NCBI GenBank assembly: GCA_018819925.1
Contig: JAHJPG010000086.1
Span: 1-50,571, forward strand
Length of the DNA stretch: 50,571 nt
Direction of reading: 5' to 3'
DNA from: Pseudomonadota bacterium
GTDB lineage: Bacteria; Desulfobacterota; Desulfarculia; Desulfarculales; Desulfarculaceae
This document shows positions 1-7,307 of the stretch, piece by piece. A program made the position numbers and the translations under genes. How positions within the stretch are numbered: the stretch's first letter is position 1; every line of letters starts with the position of its first letter. The notes beneath the pieces were generated by a model. That model ran no database searches. It was not told the DNA's origin and was given only the letters and a program-made list of their open reading frames with translations.

Positions 1-759
1 AGCGTGCGCGACGTGAACAAGACCTTCGGCGGGGTCAAGGCCCTCACCGAGGTTAGCTTCAACCTGATGCCCGGCAACATCCTGGGGGTGATCGGCCCCA
101 ACGGCAGCGGCAAGACCACCCTGGTCAACGTGATCACCGGGTTCGTCAAGGCCGACAGCGGCCAGGTGCTCTACAAGGGCAAAAACCTGGTGGGCACGGC
201 CCCCCACAAGATCGCCGACCAGGGCCTCACCCGCACCTTCCAGGTGATGCGCCCTTATTACAGCCTGCCCGCCTACAAGAACCTCATCGTGCCCCTGTTC
301 AGCCCGCGAGCCCGGCGCACCGGGGGCTGGCGGGGCGGCGGCCGCATGGGATCGCGGGACACCGTGGCCGTGGACATCCTGGAGGAGATCGGCTTTGAGC
401 GCGAGTCCTACGTGCCCTACAAGACTGCCTCCAGCCTGCCCACCGGCTACCTCAAGCGCCTGGAGCTGGCCCGCTGCCTGGCGCTCAGGCCCGAGGTCAT
501 CATCTGCGACGAGGTGTTCAGCGGCCTGTCCATGAGCGAAATGGCCTCCATGGTGCCCTTGATGGAAAAGCTCCAGATGGAGGGCATCACCCTTATCATG
601 GTGGAGCACCGCCTGCGGGAGCTGTTCCGCCTGGCCAACCGGGTGATGGTGCTCAACTTCGGGGCCAAGATCGCCGAGGGGGTGCCGGCGGTGGTCATGG
701 AGGACAAACAGGTGAAGGAAGCCTACTTCGGCTCCGAGGAGGTCTTCAGCTATGTTTGA
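1..759 (+). CDS. Liv-type ABC transporter ATP-binding protein (LivG-like), 5' partial
   Basis: Cytoplasmic ATPase subunit of a branched-chain amino acid-type (HAAT family) ABC importer. The reading frame is open from the first base, so the N-terminus probably lies outside the window. Walker A is GPNGSGKTT and Walker B is VIICDE. The signature loop is degenerate (LPTGYLKRLELA instead of LSGGQ), which LivG-type subunits tolerate. It ends in tATGttTGA, overlapping the start of the next ATPase gene by 8 bases, so the two are translationally coupled. The binding protein and permeases should lie upstream of the window. The acyl-CoA ligase downstream suggests the substrate may be an organic or aromatic acid rather than an amino acid; this is inference. 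Confidence 0.85.
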   Translation, partial: SVRDVNKTFGGVKALTEVSFNLMPGNILGVIGPNGSGKTTLVNVITGFVKADSGQVLYKGKNLVGTAPHKIADQGLTRTFQVMRPYYSLPAYKNLIVPLFSPRARRTGGWRGGGRMGSRDTVAVDILEEIGFERESYVPYKTASSLPTGYLKRLELARCLALRPEVIICDEVFSGLSMSEMASMVPLMEKLQMEGITLIMVEHRLRELFRLANRVMVLNFGAKIAEGVPAVVMEDKQVKEAYFGSEEVFSYV

Positions 760-1498
760 GGCTCTGGGCCTGATGGTCTTCTACGAAAACATGCTGGCCT
801 TGAACAACGTGAGCCTGAGCTGCGGAGAGCAGCAGATCGTGGGGGTGTTCGGGGCCAACAGCGCGGGCAAATCCACCCTGATGTACACCCTCAGCGGCAT
901 CATGGAGGACATCGCCAAAAAAGAGCAGATGTCCGGCGGCGAGCGCATCACCCTGCGGGGAAGCATCAACTACCGGGGCCGGCAGATCATGCACGACAAA
1001 CCCGCCGCCAGGGCCCGGGCGGGCATCATCCTCTGCCCCGAGCGGCGGCGCATCTTCCCGGAAAGCTCGGTGCTGGAGAACCTTAAGATCGGCGGCTACC
1101 TGGCCAAGCCGGCCCAGGCCGCCGAAACCCTGGAGTACGTGTTCAAGACCTTCCCGCCGCTGACCAAGATATTGCACCGCCTGGGCGGCTTCCTCTCCGG
1201 CGGGGAGCAGCAGATGCTGGCCATAGGCCGGGCCCTCATGGCCCAGCCCAAGCTCTTGCTCTTGGACGAGCCCCTGCTGGGCCTGTCCCCGGCCATCCAA
1301 TACTGGCTGGCCAAGTCTATCAAGGAGATAGCCGAGGAGCGGGGGGTGGCCATCATCGTGGCCGAGCAGTACGCCCGGCCCATCATGCCCATCATCGACT
1401 ACGGCTACATCCTGGAAAACGGCTCGGCGGTGGTCGAGGGGGACAAGCACGAACTGATGAACAACCCCGACGTCAAGTCGGCCTACTTCGGGGCCTAG
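752..1498 (+). CDS. Liv-type ABC transporter ATP-binding protein (LivF-like)
   Basis: Second ATPase of the same importer, 248 residues. Walker A is GANSAGKST, an unusual Ser replacing the common Gly. The signature is FLSGGEQQ and Walker B is LLLLDEPLLGL. Between Walker A and the Q-loop region there is a small charged insert (near MEDIAKKEQMSGGER) that ordinary LivF proteins lack. The ATG sits inside the end of the preceding gene, and the next gene starts 3 bases after the stop, so this is a single operon. The two ATPases are expected to form a heterodimer under the inner-membrane permeases. Substrate unknown. Confidence 0.86.
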   Translation: MFEALGLMVFYENMLALNNVSLSCGEQQIVGVFGANSAGKSTLMYTLSGIMEDIAKKEQMSGGERITLRGSINYRGRQIMHDKPAARARAGIILCPERRRIFPESSVLENLKIGGYLAKPAQAAETLEYVFKTFPPLTKILHRLGGFLSGGEQQMLAIGRALMAQPKLLLLDEPLLGLSPAIQYWLAKSIKEIAEERGVAIIVAEQYARPIMPIIDYGYILENGSAVVEGDKHELMNNPDVKSAYFGA

Positions 1499-1501
1499 AC
1501 C

Positions 1502-3154
1502 ATGGCAACAGCGCAGCCGGAATTCACCTTCACCCGCTTCGAGCAGGCCGCGGCCCAGCACCCCGGCAACGCGGCCCTCATTTTTCTGGGCCAGCGTTTC
1601 ACTTATCGCAAGCTCAAGGAAATGGCCGACCGCTTCGCCGCCGGCTTGGCCCAGCGGGGGGTGGGCAAGGGCGACCGGGTGCTCTTGTACTTGAGCAACA
1701 GCCCCCAACTGGTCATCGCCTGGCTGGCCACCCAGAAGATCGGGGCGGTGGTGGTGTTGGTGTCGCCCATCTACACCAGCCACGAGATCGCCTACATGGC
1801 CTCGGACTCTCAGGCCAAGGCCATCATCTGCCACGACACCAACTACGGCTACGTGGCCGAGATTTTGGAAGACAGCGGCCTGGAGTTGATCATCGTCACC
1901 AGCCTGCTGGATTTGGTCTCGCCGCTCAAGCGGGTGGTTGCCTCGCTTTTCGACAAGGCTCCCACCGGCACGGTGAAGGGCGGGCCGGAGACGGTGTGGT
2001 TCAAAAAAATCCTGGCCGCCCCGCCCCGGCCCCCGGCGGTGGAGCTGGACCCGGTGGCCGACCTCTCCTACATCCTCTACACCGGCGGCACCACCGGCTT
2101 TCCCAAGGGGGTGCCGGGCAACCACTGGGGCCACTGCTCCTACGTGGCCGACGTGATGGAAGACGTTCTGGCCGGGCACGTGCGGCCCGGAGAGGACGCC
2201 TACATCGCCATCAACCCCCTGTTTCACATCATGGCCCTGGGCCTGTTGATGGCCCTGGGCCTGAACCAGGGCAACACCACGGTGCTCATGCCCCAACCCC
2301 ACGTGGACGCCATCCTGGACGCCATCCAGCGCTACAAGGTGCGCTGGATGCTGGGAGTGCCCGCCCTGTACCGCATGATTCTGGAAAACGACCGCCAGCA
2401 TTTCTACGACATCAGCTCGTTGACCTACTGCTACTGCGGCGGCGACGTGCTGCCCCGGGAGGTGCTGGCCCGCTGGAAGGAGCGGGTGGGCGTGCCCATC
2501 TACCAGGTCTACGGCTCCACCGAGGCCGGGCACGTCACCTACAGCCGCATCGACGCCGGGGAGCCGCCGGCCATGAGCATCGGCGCGCCCCTGCCCAGCC
2601 GCCGGGTGCTCTTGGTGGAGCCGGACACCCTGCAGATCGCCGGTACCGGGGAGTTGGGGGAGCTGTTGGTCACCAGCGACCACGCCGTGAAGGAGTACCT
2701 CAACAAGCCCGACGAGACCGCCGCCGCCTTCGTGGAGCTTAACGGCGAGGTCTACTACCGCACCGGCGACTTCGTGAAGCAGGGCGAGGACGGGCAGATA
2801 TACTACGTGGAGCGCTCGGCGGACATCCTCAAGCACAAGGGCTACCGGGTCAGCGCTTCGGAGATAGAGGCGGTGCTCCAGGACCACCCCGTGGTGGTGG
2901 GGGCCTGCGTGGTGGGGGTGCCCGACCCCAAGGTGGGAGAGCGCATCAAGGCCATCGTGGTTATGAAGGAGGACGCCAAGGGAGTGGGCGCCACCGAGCT
3001 TATCCGCTTTTGCCGGGACCGCCTGGCCGGGTACAAGGTGCCCTCCTACATCGAGTTCCGCGACATGCTGCCCAAGTCCAAGGTCGGCAAGCTACTGCGC
3101 CGCGAAATCCGCGACGAGGAGCGCCGCCGCCAGGAAAAGGAAAAAATCGTCTGA
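1502..3154 (+). CDS. AMP-forming acyl-CoA ligase (AMP-dependent synthetase family)
   Basis: ANL-superfamily enzyme, 550 residues. It activates a carboxylic acid with ATP to an acyl-adenylate, then transfers it to CoA. Visible motifs are the P-loop YTGGTTGFPKG (about residues 193-203), YGSTEAGH (about 337-344), YRTGD (about 419) and the C-terminal catalytic Lys in SKVGKLLRRE (about 530). The gene follows two importer ATPase genes with a 3-base gap, so the likely scheme is uptake of an acid followed by CoA activation. The substrate could be a medium/long-chain fatty acid or an aromatic acid; the sequence does not decide. Confidence 0.86.
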   Translation: MATAQPEFTFTRFEQAAAQHPGNAALIFLGQRFTYRKLKEMADRFAAGLAQRGVGKGDRVLLYLSNSPQLVIAWLATQKIGAVVVLVSPIYTSHEIAYMASDSQAKAIICHDTNYGYVAEILEDSGLELIIVTSLLDLVSPLKRVVASLFDKAPTGTVKGGPETVWFKKILAAPPRPPAVELDPVADLSYILYTGGTTGFPKGVPGNHWGHCSYVADVMEDVLAGHVRPGEDAYIAINPLFHIMALGLLMALGLNQGNTTVLMPQPHVDAILDAIQRYKVRWMLGVPALYRMILENDRQHFYDISSLTYCYCGGDVLPREVLARWKERVGVPIYQVYGSTEAGHVTYSRIDAGEPPAMSIGAPLPSRRVLLVEPDTLQIAGTGELGELLVTSDHAVKEYLNKPDETAAAFVELNGEVYYRTGDFVKQGEDGQIYYVERSADILKHKGYRVSASEIEAVLQDHPVVVGACVVGVPDPKVGERIKAIVVMKEDAKGVGATELIRFCRDRLAGYKVPSYIEFRDMLPKSKVGKLLRREIRDEERRRQEKEKIV

Positions 3155-3181
3155 AAAACGGCGCACGGGGAGAGGGGAACA

Positions 3182-3754
3182 ATGGAGTTGTTGCAAGCCA
3201 TCCAAGAACGGCGCAGCGTGCGGGCCTTCACCGGCCAGCCGGTGAGCCCCGAGCAGGTGGATTCCTTGATCCAGGCGGCGGTGTGGGCCCCCAGCCCCTT
3301 GCACCAGCAGCCCTGGTCCTTCGTGGTCATCCGGAGCGAGGAGGCCAAGGCCAAGGTCAAACAGCTTTGCCGGGCGGCCAAGCAGGGGGTTGCCGACGCC
3401 GGCGGCCCGGAGTGGGCGCACAAATACAGCTTCGATTTCCTGGATCAGGCCCCGGTGTACGTGGCGGTGCTCTTTGACCCCAACAAGAGCGGTCTGGGCC
3501 CCTATTTCAACCAAGCCCATGGGGCCTTGCAGGCGGCCTCGGCGGCGGTGCAGAACCTCATGCTGGCCGCCACCGCCCAGGGCCTGGGCAGCCTGTGGCT
3601 CACCTTCTTCGACCCCAAGGCCATGGCCCTGGCCCTGGGCGCCTCCGAGGGCCTGGAAGTGGCGGGCATAATTCCCCTGGGCACGCCGGCCGGCGAGGTG
3701 AAGGCTCCGCCCCGCAAACAGCCCAAGGTTTTTATCGACGCCTACGGCCAATAG
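3182..3754 (+). CDS. nitroreductase family protein
   Basis: FMN-dependent nitroreductase-fold oxidoreductase, 190 residues. The N-terminus has the family motif RRSVRAFTGQPV for FMN phosphate contact, followed by WAPSPLHQQPW. The C-terminal part has the GLGSLWL segment and ends in a lysine-rich strand. A GAGGGG-like Shine-Dalgarno lies just before the ATG. It is 27 bases after the acyl-CoA ligase and probably the last gene of that operon. Possible roles are reduction of nitro groups, quinones or an enoyl/aromatic intermediate; the exact substrate cannot be read from sequence. Confidence 0.82.
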   Translation: MELLQAIQERRSVRAFTGQPVSPEQVDSLIQAAVWAPSPLHQQPWSFVVIRSEEAKAKVKQLCRAAKQGVADAGGPEWAHKYSFDFLDQAPVYVAVLFDPNKSGLGPYFNQAHGALQAASAAVQNLMLAATAQGLGSLWLTFFDPKAMALALGASEGLEVAGIIPLGTPAGEVKAPPRKQPKVFIDAYGQ

Positions 3755-3798
3755 TTTTTTGGCTCCCGCCCGGCGGGCCCGCCCTTTTCGGCCCGGCC

Positions 3799-3827
3799 TT
3801 GTCTTGCGCCCCGCCCGGAGTTAAGCT
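3799..3827 (+). promoter_or_regulatory. weak candidate sigma-70 promoter for the cNMP/PAS gene
   Basis: TTGTCT and TAAGCT are separated by 17 bases in the 152-base gap between the nitroreductase and the cNMP/PAS sensor. The -10 match is poor. A short G+C-rich hairpin (3765-3777) upstream may end the previous operon but lacks an adjacent T-run. Confidence 0.2.
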
Positions 3828-3906
3828 AGGCAGATAAAGTTACGGCGTGTGCTCCGCGTCCCTGTTTCGGATGCCCAGGGCCCAATTTTGGGCGAAAGAG
3901 CGTGGC

Positions 3907-5217
3907 ATGATCGAGGCGTATCAAGACGATCCCCGGCTGGGCCGTTACCTGATCTCTTTTCACCAGGGTCAGACCCTCTTTTTAGAGGGCGATGATTCCC
4001 AGGATCTCTATGTCCTGGTGGAAGGGGAGTTGGACGTCCTCAAGGGCGAGCAGGTCATCAGCGTTATCTCCGAGCCGGAGGCGGTGTTCGGGGAGATGTC
4101 CTTTTTGATGGGGGACAAGCGCACCGCCACCATCCGGGCCCGAAGCCAGGGCAAGGCCCTGGCCATCCCCCGCCAGGAGGTGGGCCGCTTCCTGCAAGAG
4201 TTCCCCGAACTGGGCCAAGGCATGGCCCGGGTCTTGGCCCAACGCCTGGACGCCGCCAGCAACCAGCTTTTCGGGCTCAAGGAATTCTGCGACATGCTGC
4301 CCGACGCGGTGGTGCTCACCGATCAAAACGGCAAGGTGACGGCCTTGAACCGGGCGGCGGCGGAGCTTTATGGCCGCGAATGGCGCCAGGCGGGCCACCG
4401 GCCAGTGGAAGAGCTTTTCGAGCAAGGCCAGCAGGTGCGCGAGCTGGCCGGCAGGGTAAGGGGTGGCCAAACCTGCCATGAGCAAGTGGTTTCTTCCCGC
4501 CACCCCCAGCAGGGGCACCGCTACGTGTCCTTGAGCCTCAGCGGCCTCTACGACGCCCAACAGAATTTCAAGGGCCTTTTGCTGGTGGGGCGCGACGTGA
4601 CCAGCGTGGAACGCCTCAAGCGCCGCCTGCGCCGCCTGCGCGGCTGGCTTGCCGCAGCCCTCGCCGCCCTGGTTGTTTGCGCCGGAGGTCTGGTGGCCTA
4701 TCACTATTTTTCCGGCCAGACCAGGCAAGCAAGCCAACTGCACGCCGAGTTCCGCGACCAACTTGCGCGGGACCACTTGCTGCTCAGTTCCCTGCTGGCC
4801 GAGCCCCTGGCCCAGGGCAAGTTTGAGCGGGGCCATGAGCTTCTGGGCCGCTTTTTCGCCATGCCACAGGTCAGCGCTCTGCCCTACACCGGGGTGGTGT
4901 TGCTGGACAACGATAAAAAAGTGGTGGAATCCTACTATCCCAAGGGGGCGGGCTCGGCGCAAAAGCCCGGGACCAGCTACAGCCACATTGCTTTTGGAGA
5001 TGAGCGAAAGGCCGGCCACCGGGTGCTCAACGTTTTCCACCAGAGACAGGGCCAGGGAGGCAGCCGGCGGGAATTTCTGGTGGCGTTCCCTCTCGGCTCC
5101 AAGGACCAACCACTGGGCTGGCTGCTCATCGGCTTGGACCCCCAGGCCCTGAAAAAACGCTATGACCTGGACCAGGGGGGGCTGGCCGATCTAAAACTTT
5201 CCTCGCCCGAGCCCTAG
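3907..5217 (+). CDS. cyclic nucleotide-binding / PAS membrane sensor protein
   Basis: A 436-residue protein from the ATG at 3907, which has a GAAAGAG ribosome site. An in-frame GTG at 3847 would add 20 residues but has no good site. Domain order: a cNMP-binding (CAP_ED) domain, about residues 10-125, with GEMSFLMGDKRTATIRA as the phosphate-binding cassette; a PAS domain, about 130-240 (MLPDAVVLTDQNGKVTALN); a basic stretch (KRRLRRLRGW); one transmembrane helix at about 245-268; then a C-terminal region of about 165 residues that should be outside the cytoplasm. There is no kinase, GGDEF, cyclase or HTH output. It sits 8 bases before cobQ and may be co-transcribed with it, though the roles look unrelated. 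Confidence 0.75.
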   Translation: MIEAYQDDPRLGRYLISFHQGQTLFLEGDDSQDLYVLVEGELDVLKGEQVISVISEPEAVFGEMSFLMGDKRTATIRARSQGKALAIPRQEVGRFLQEFPELGQGMARVLAQRLDAASNQLFGLKEFCDMLPDAVVLTDQNGKVTALNRAAAELYGREWRQAGHRPVEELFEQGQQVRELAGRVRGGQTCHEQVVSSRHPQQGHRYVSLSLSGLYDAQQNFKGLLLVGRDVTSVERLKRRLRRLRGWLAAALAALVVCAGGLVAYHYFSGQTRQASQLHAEFRDQLARDHLLLSSLLAEPLAQGKFERGHELLGRFFAMPQVSALPYTGVVLLDNDKKVVESYYPKGAGSAQKPGTSYSHIAFGDERKAGHRVLNVFHQRQGQGGSRREFLVAFPLGSKDQPLGWLLIGLDPQALKKRYDLDQGGLADLKLSSPEP

Positions 5218-5225
5218 GTCCGGTC

Positions 5226-6746
5226 ATGAAGCCCGTTGTAACCTACCGCCCCATCATGGTGGCCGGCACCGGCAGCCACGTGGGCAAGAGTGTCTTGGTC
5301 ATGGGCCTGTGCCGGCTGTTCAAGCGCCGGGGCATCGACGTGGCCCCCTTCAAGGCCCAGAACATGGCCCTGAACTCGGGCATCACTCCCCAGGGGCACG
5401 AGATCGGCCGGGCCCAGGTGGCCCAGGCCCAGGCCGCCGGCCTGGAGCCCTCGGTGGACATGAACCCCATACTGCTCAAGCCCGGGGGGCACACCTCCTC
5501 CCAGGTGGTGCTCATGGGCCGGCCCCTGGGCAACTTCGGCGGGGGCGACTACTACCGCCTGAAACCCCGCCTGACCAAGACGGTGATGGCCGCCTTCCGC
5601 CGCCTGAGCGCTGGGCACCAGCTGGTGATCCTGGAGGGGGCCGGCTCCTGCGCCGAGGTTAACCTCAAGCGTCACGACCTGGTGAACCTGCCCATGGCCC
5701 GCCGGGCCGGGGCCAAGGTGATCCTGGCGGCGGACATAGACACCGGCGGGGTTTTCGCCCAGGTCCTGGGCACCCTCAAGCTGATGACTCCCGGCGAGCG
5801 CAAGCTCATGGCCGGAATAGTCATCAACAAGTTTCGCGGCGATCCGGCCCTGTTCACCGATGGCATCGAGTATCTCGAGCGCAAGGGCGGGGTGCCGGTG
5901 CTGGGGGTTCTGCCCCGCTTCGAGCACATCCTGCTGCCCCAGGAGGACGGGGTGGCCCTGGAGCGGGGCGAACTGAAGGGCCAGGCGGGTTCGGTGCGGG
6001 TGGGAGTGGTTCGCCTGAGCCACATCAGCAACTACACCGATTTCGACGCGCTGGCCGCCTGTCCGGGGGTGGAGCTTTCCTGGCTGGAGCGGCCCGATGA
6101 GCTGGCCGGCCTGGACCTTCTTATACTGCCGGGCACCAAGAACACCCTGGCCGCCCTCAAGCGCCTGCGCGAAAGCGGGCTGTTCCAGGCCATCAAGGCT
6201 TTTCACACCCTGGGGGGCAAGGTGCTGGGACTCTGCGGCGGGTATCAGCTCCTGGGCTCGGAGATAGCCGATCCCCAGGGAGTGGAGGGCCCGCCGGGGC
6301 AGGAGGCGGGCCTGGGGCTCCTCGCGGTGTCCACGGTGATGGCCGGGGACAAGACCACCACCCGGGTGGAGGCCCGGTGCCAGCCCGGCCTGCCCTTCGC
6401 GGTGTCCGGGCCGGTGGCGGGCTACGAGATACACATGGGCCGAACCAGGACCCTGGGCCCCGGCCGCCCCGCCTTTCGCCTGGTCCAGGTGTTGGGCCAA
6501 GCGGTGGGCCAGGACGAGGGCCAGGTGAGCCCCGGCGGGCGGGTGGTGGGCACCTATCTGCACGGGGTGCTGGACAACGACGATTTGCGCACGGCCCTGT
6601 TGGCCTGGGCCCGTGGCGGCGCCGTCCCGGAGCAGGCCGGCGGCTACGCCGCCTTCCGGGAGGAGCAGTACGAGCTGCTGGCCGACCTGCTGGAGCGGCA
6701 CCTGAACTTAGACGGTTTGCTGGAGTTGGTGACGGCCCGAGAATAA
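5226..6746 (+). CDS. cobQ: cobyric acid synthase CobQ/CbiP
   Basis: Glutamine-dependent amidation of adenosylcobyrinic a,c-diamide to adenosylcobyric acid in the cytoplasm, using ATP. At 506 residues it has normal family length. The N-terminal dethiobiotin synthetase-like domain has GTGSHVGKSVLVMGLCRLF (about 15-33) and FKAQNMALNSG. The C-terminal class I-like amidotransferase domain has the nucleophile Cys337 in GLCGGYQLLG and His446 in GTYLHGVLDND. It ends about 50 bases before the first of two cobalamin riboswitches. It is therefore upstream of that control and is not itself governed by these riboswitches. Confidence 0.93.
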   Translation: MKPVVTYRPIMVAGTGSHVGKSVLVMGLCRLFKRRGIDVAPFKAQNMALNSGITPQGHEIGRAQVAQAQAAGLEPSVDMNPILLKPGGHTSSQVVLMGRPLGNFGGGDYYRLKPRLTKTVMAAFRRLSAGHQLVILEGAGSCAEVNLKRHDLVNLPMARRAGAKVILAADIDTGGVFAQVLGTLKLMTPGERKLMAGIVINKFRGDPALFTDGIEYLERKGGVPVLGVLPRFEHILLPQEDGVALERGELKGQAGSVRVGVVRLSHISNYTDFDALAACPGVELSWLERPDELAGLDLLILPGTKNTLAALKRLRESGLFQAIKAFHTLGGKVLGLCGGYQLLGSEIADPQGVEGPPGQEAGLGLLAVSTVMAGDKTTTRVEARCQPGLPFAVSGPVAGYEIHMGRTRTLGPGRPAFRLVQVLGQAVGQDEGQVSPGGRVVGTYLHGVLDNDDLRTALLAWARGGAVPEQAGGYAAFREEQYELLADLLERHLNLDGLLELVTARE

Positions 6747-6748
6747 AC

Positions 6749-6777
6749 TTGACGAGGGAATAACTCTGGCGTAGGAA
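6749..6777 (+). promoter_or_regulatory. candidate promoter upstream of the first cobalamin riboswitch
   Basis: TTGACG, a 17-base spacer, then TAGGAA, right after the cobQ stop and ending 17 bases before the riboswitch P1 helix. The -35 is strong and the -10 weak. The position is what a promoter for the riboswitch-btuB transcript would need. Confidence 0.35.
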
Positions 6778-6793
6778 ATTAGGCAACATCGGG

Positions 6794-6951
6794 AAACGGT
6801 GCCTCAGGGCTTAATAGGGAAGACGGTGCGATACCGTCGCGGTCCCGCCGCTGTAACCGGGGACAAAGGCTGCAAAGAGCCACTGCCGGCCTCAAGGCCG
6901 GTGGGAAGGCGCGGCCCGAGGATGATCCGGGAGCCAGAAGACCTGCCGTTT
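6794..6951 (+). promoter_or_regulatory. cobalamin riboswitch, first of two
   Basis: The sequence shows the conserved cobalamin aptamer core in order: AGGGAAGACGGTG, CCCGCCGCTGT, the B12 box AGCCACTG (6878-6885), GTGGGAAGGC, and GCCAGAAGACCTGCC. P1 can form between AAACGG (6794-6799) and CCGTTT (6946-6951). The expression platform that follows includes AAAGAGTC/GACTCTTT arms (about 6957-6964 and 7009-7016) and the strong terminator at 7047-7078. This arrangement predicts transcription termination when cobalamin is bound. Confidence 0.9.
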
Positions 6952-7046
6952 TTCAAAAAGAGTCCCGGCCGGCGGTCACCGGCCATGGCCGCCGCTAGTT
7001 GGCTGCCAGACTCTTTCTGGGGAGATCAAGCAAACTGGGTGCAGTC

Positions 7047-7078
7047 CCCCCCGTCCTGTACAGGGCGGGGGGTTTTTT
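7047..7078 (+). terminator. rho-independent terminator of the first riboswitch
   Basis: A 12-bp inverted repeat, CCCCCCGTCCTG pairing with CAGGGCGGGGGG (one G-T pair), closes a tiny loop and is followed immediately by TTTTTT (7073-7078). It lies between the two aptamers, so it can act as the OFF element of the first. Confidence 0.85.
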
Positions 7079-7140
7079 ATGGTTCGCCCCGGGGTCTCCC
7101 GGGGCCTAAAGGGGAGGCAGGCAAGCCTCCCAGCATATCG

Positions 7141-7284
7141 GGCTGGATGCGTGGAAGTGGCGTGAGATTCGCCCGCTGCCCCGCAGCCGTGAGGGGAACG
7201 AAAGCCCAACAAGCCACTGTCGCGCGGGGCGCGATGGGAAGGCGGGCCGGTAGGACGCCCCAAGCCGGAAGACCCATCCAGTCC
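7141..7284 (+). promoter_or_regulatory. cobalamin riboswitch, second of two, next to btuB
   Basis: A second complete aptamer: GAAGTGGCGTGAGATTC, GCTGCCCCGCAGCCGT, the B12 box AGCCACTG (7211-7218), ATGGGAAGGC and GCCGGAAGACC. P1 is CTGGATG (7143-7149) with CATCCAG (7275-7281). No intrinsic terminator follows. The btuB Shine-Dalgarno GAGGGAGG starts about 9 bases after the aptamer, so control at translation initiation is likely. Two G+C-rich hairpins (CCCCGGGG/CCCGGGG near 7087 and GGGAGGC/GCCTCCC at 7112-7131) separate it from the first terminator. Confidence 0.9.
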
Positions 7285-7307
7285 GTGAACCTCGAGGGAG
7301 GAATTTA

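Noticed and set aside
746-2887. Long minus-strand open frame opposite the ABC/acyl-CoA ligase genes
   Set aside because: Composition is repetitive (His/Gln/Gly/Val-rich) with no family motifs; it is the antisense shadow of G+C-rich coding DNA.
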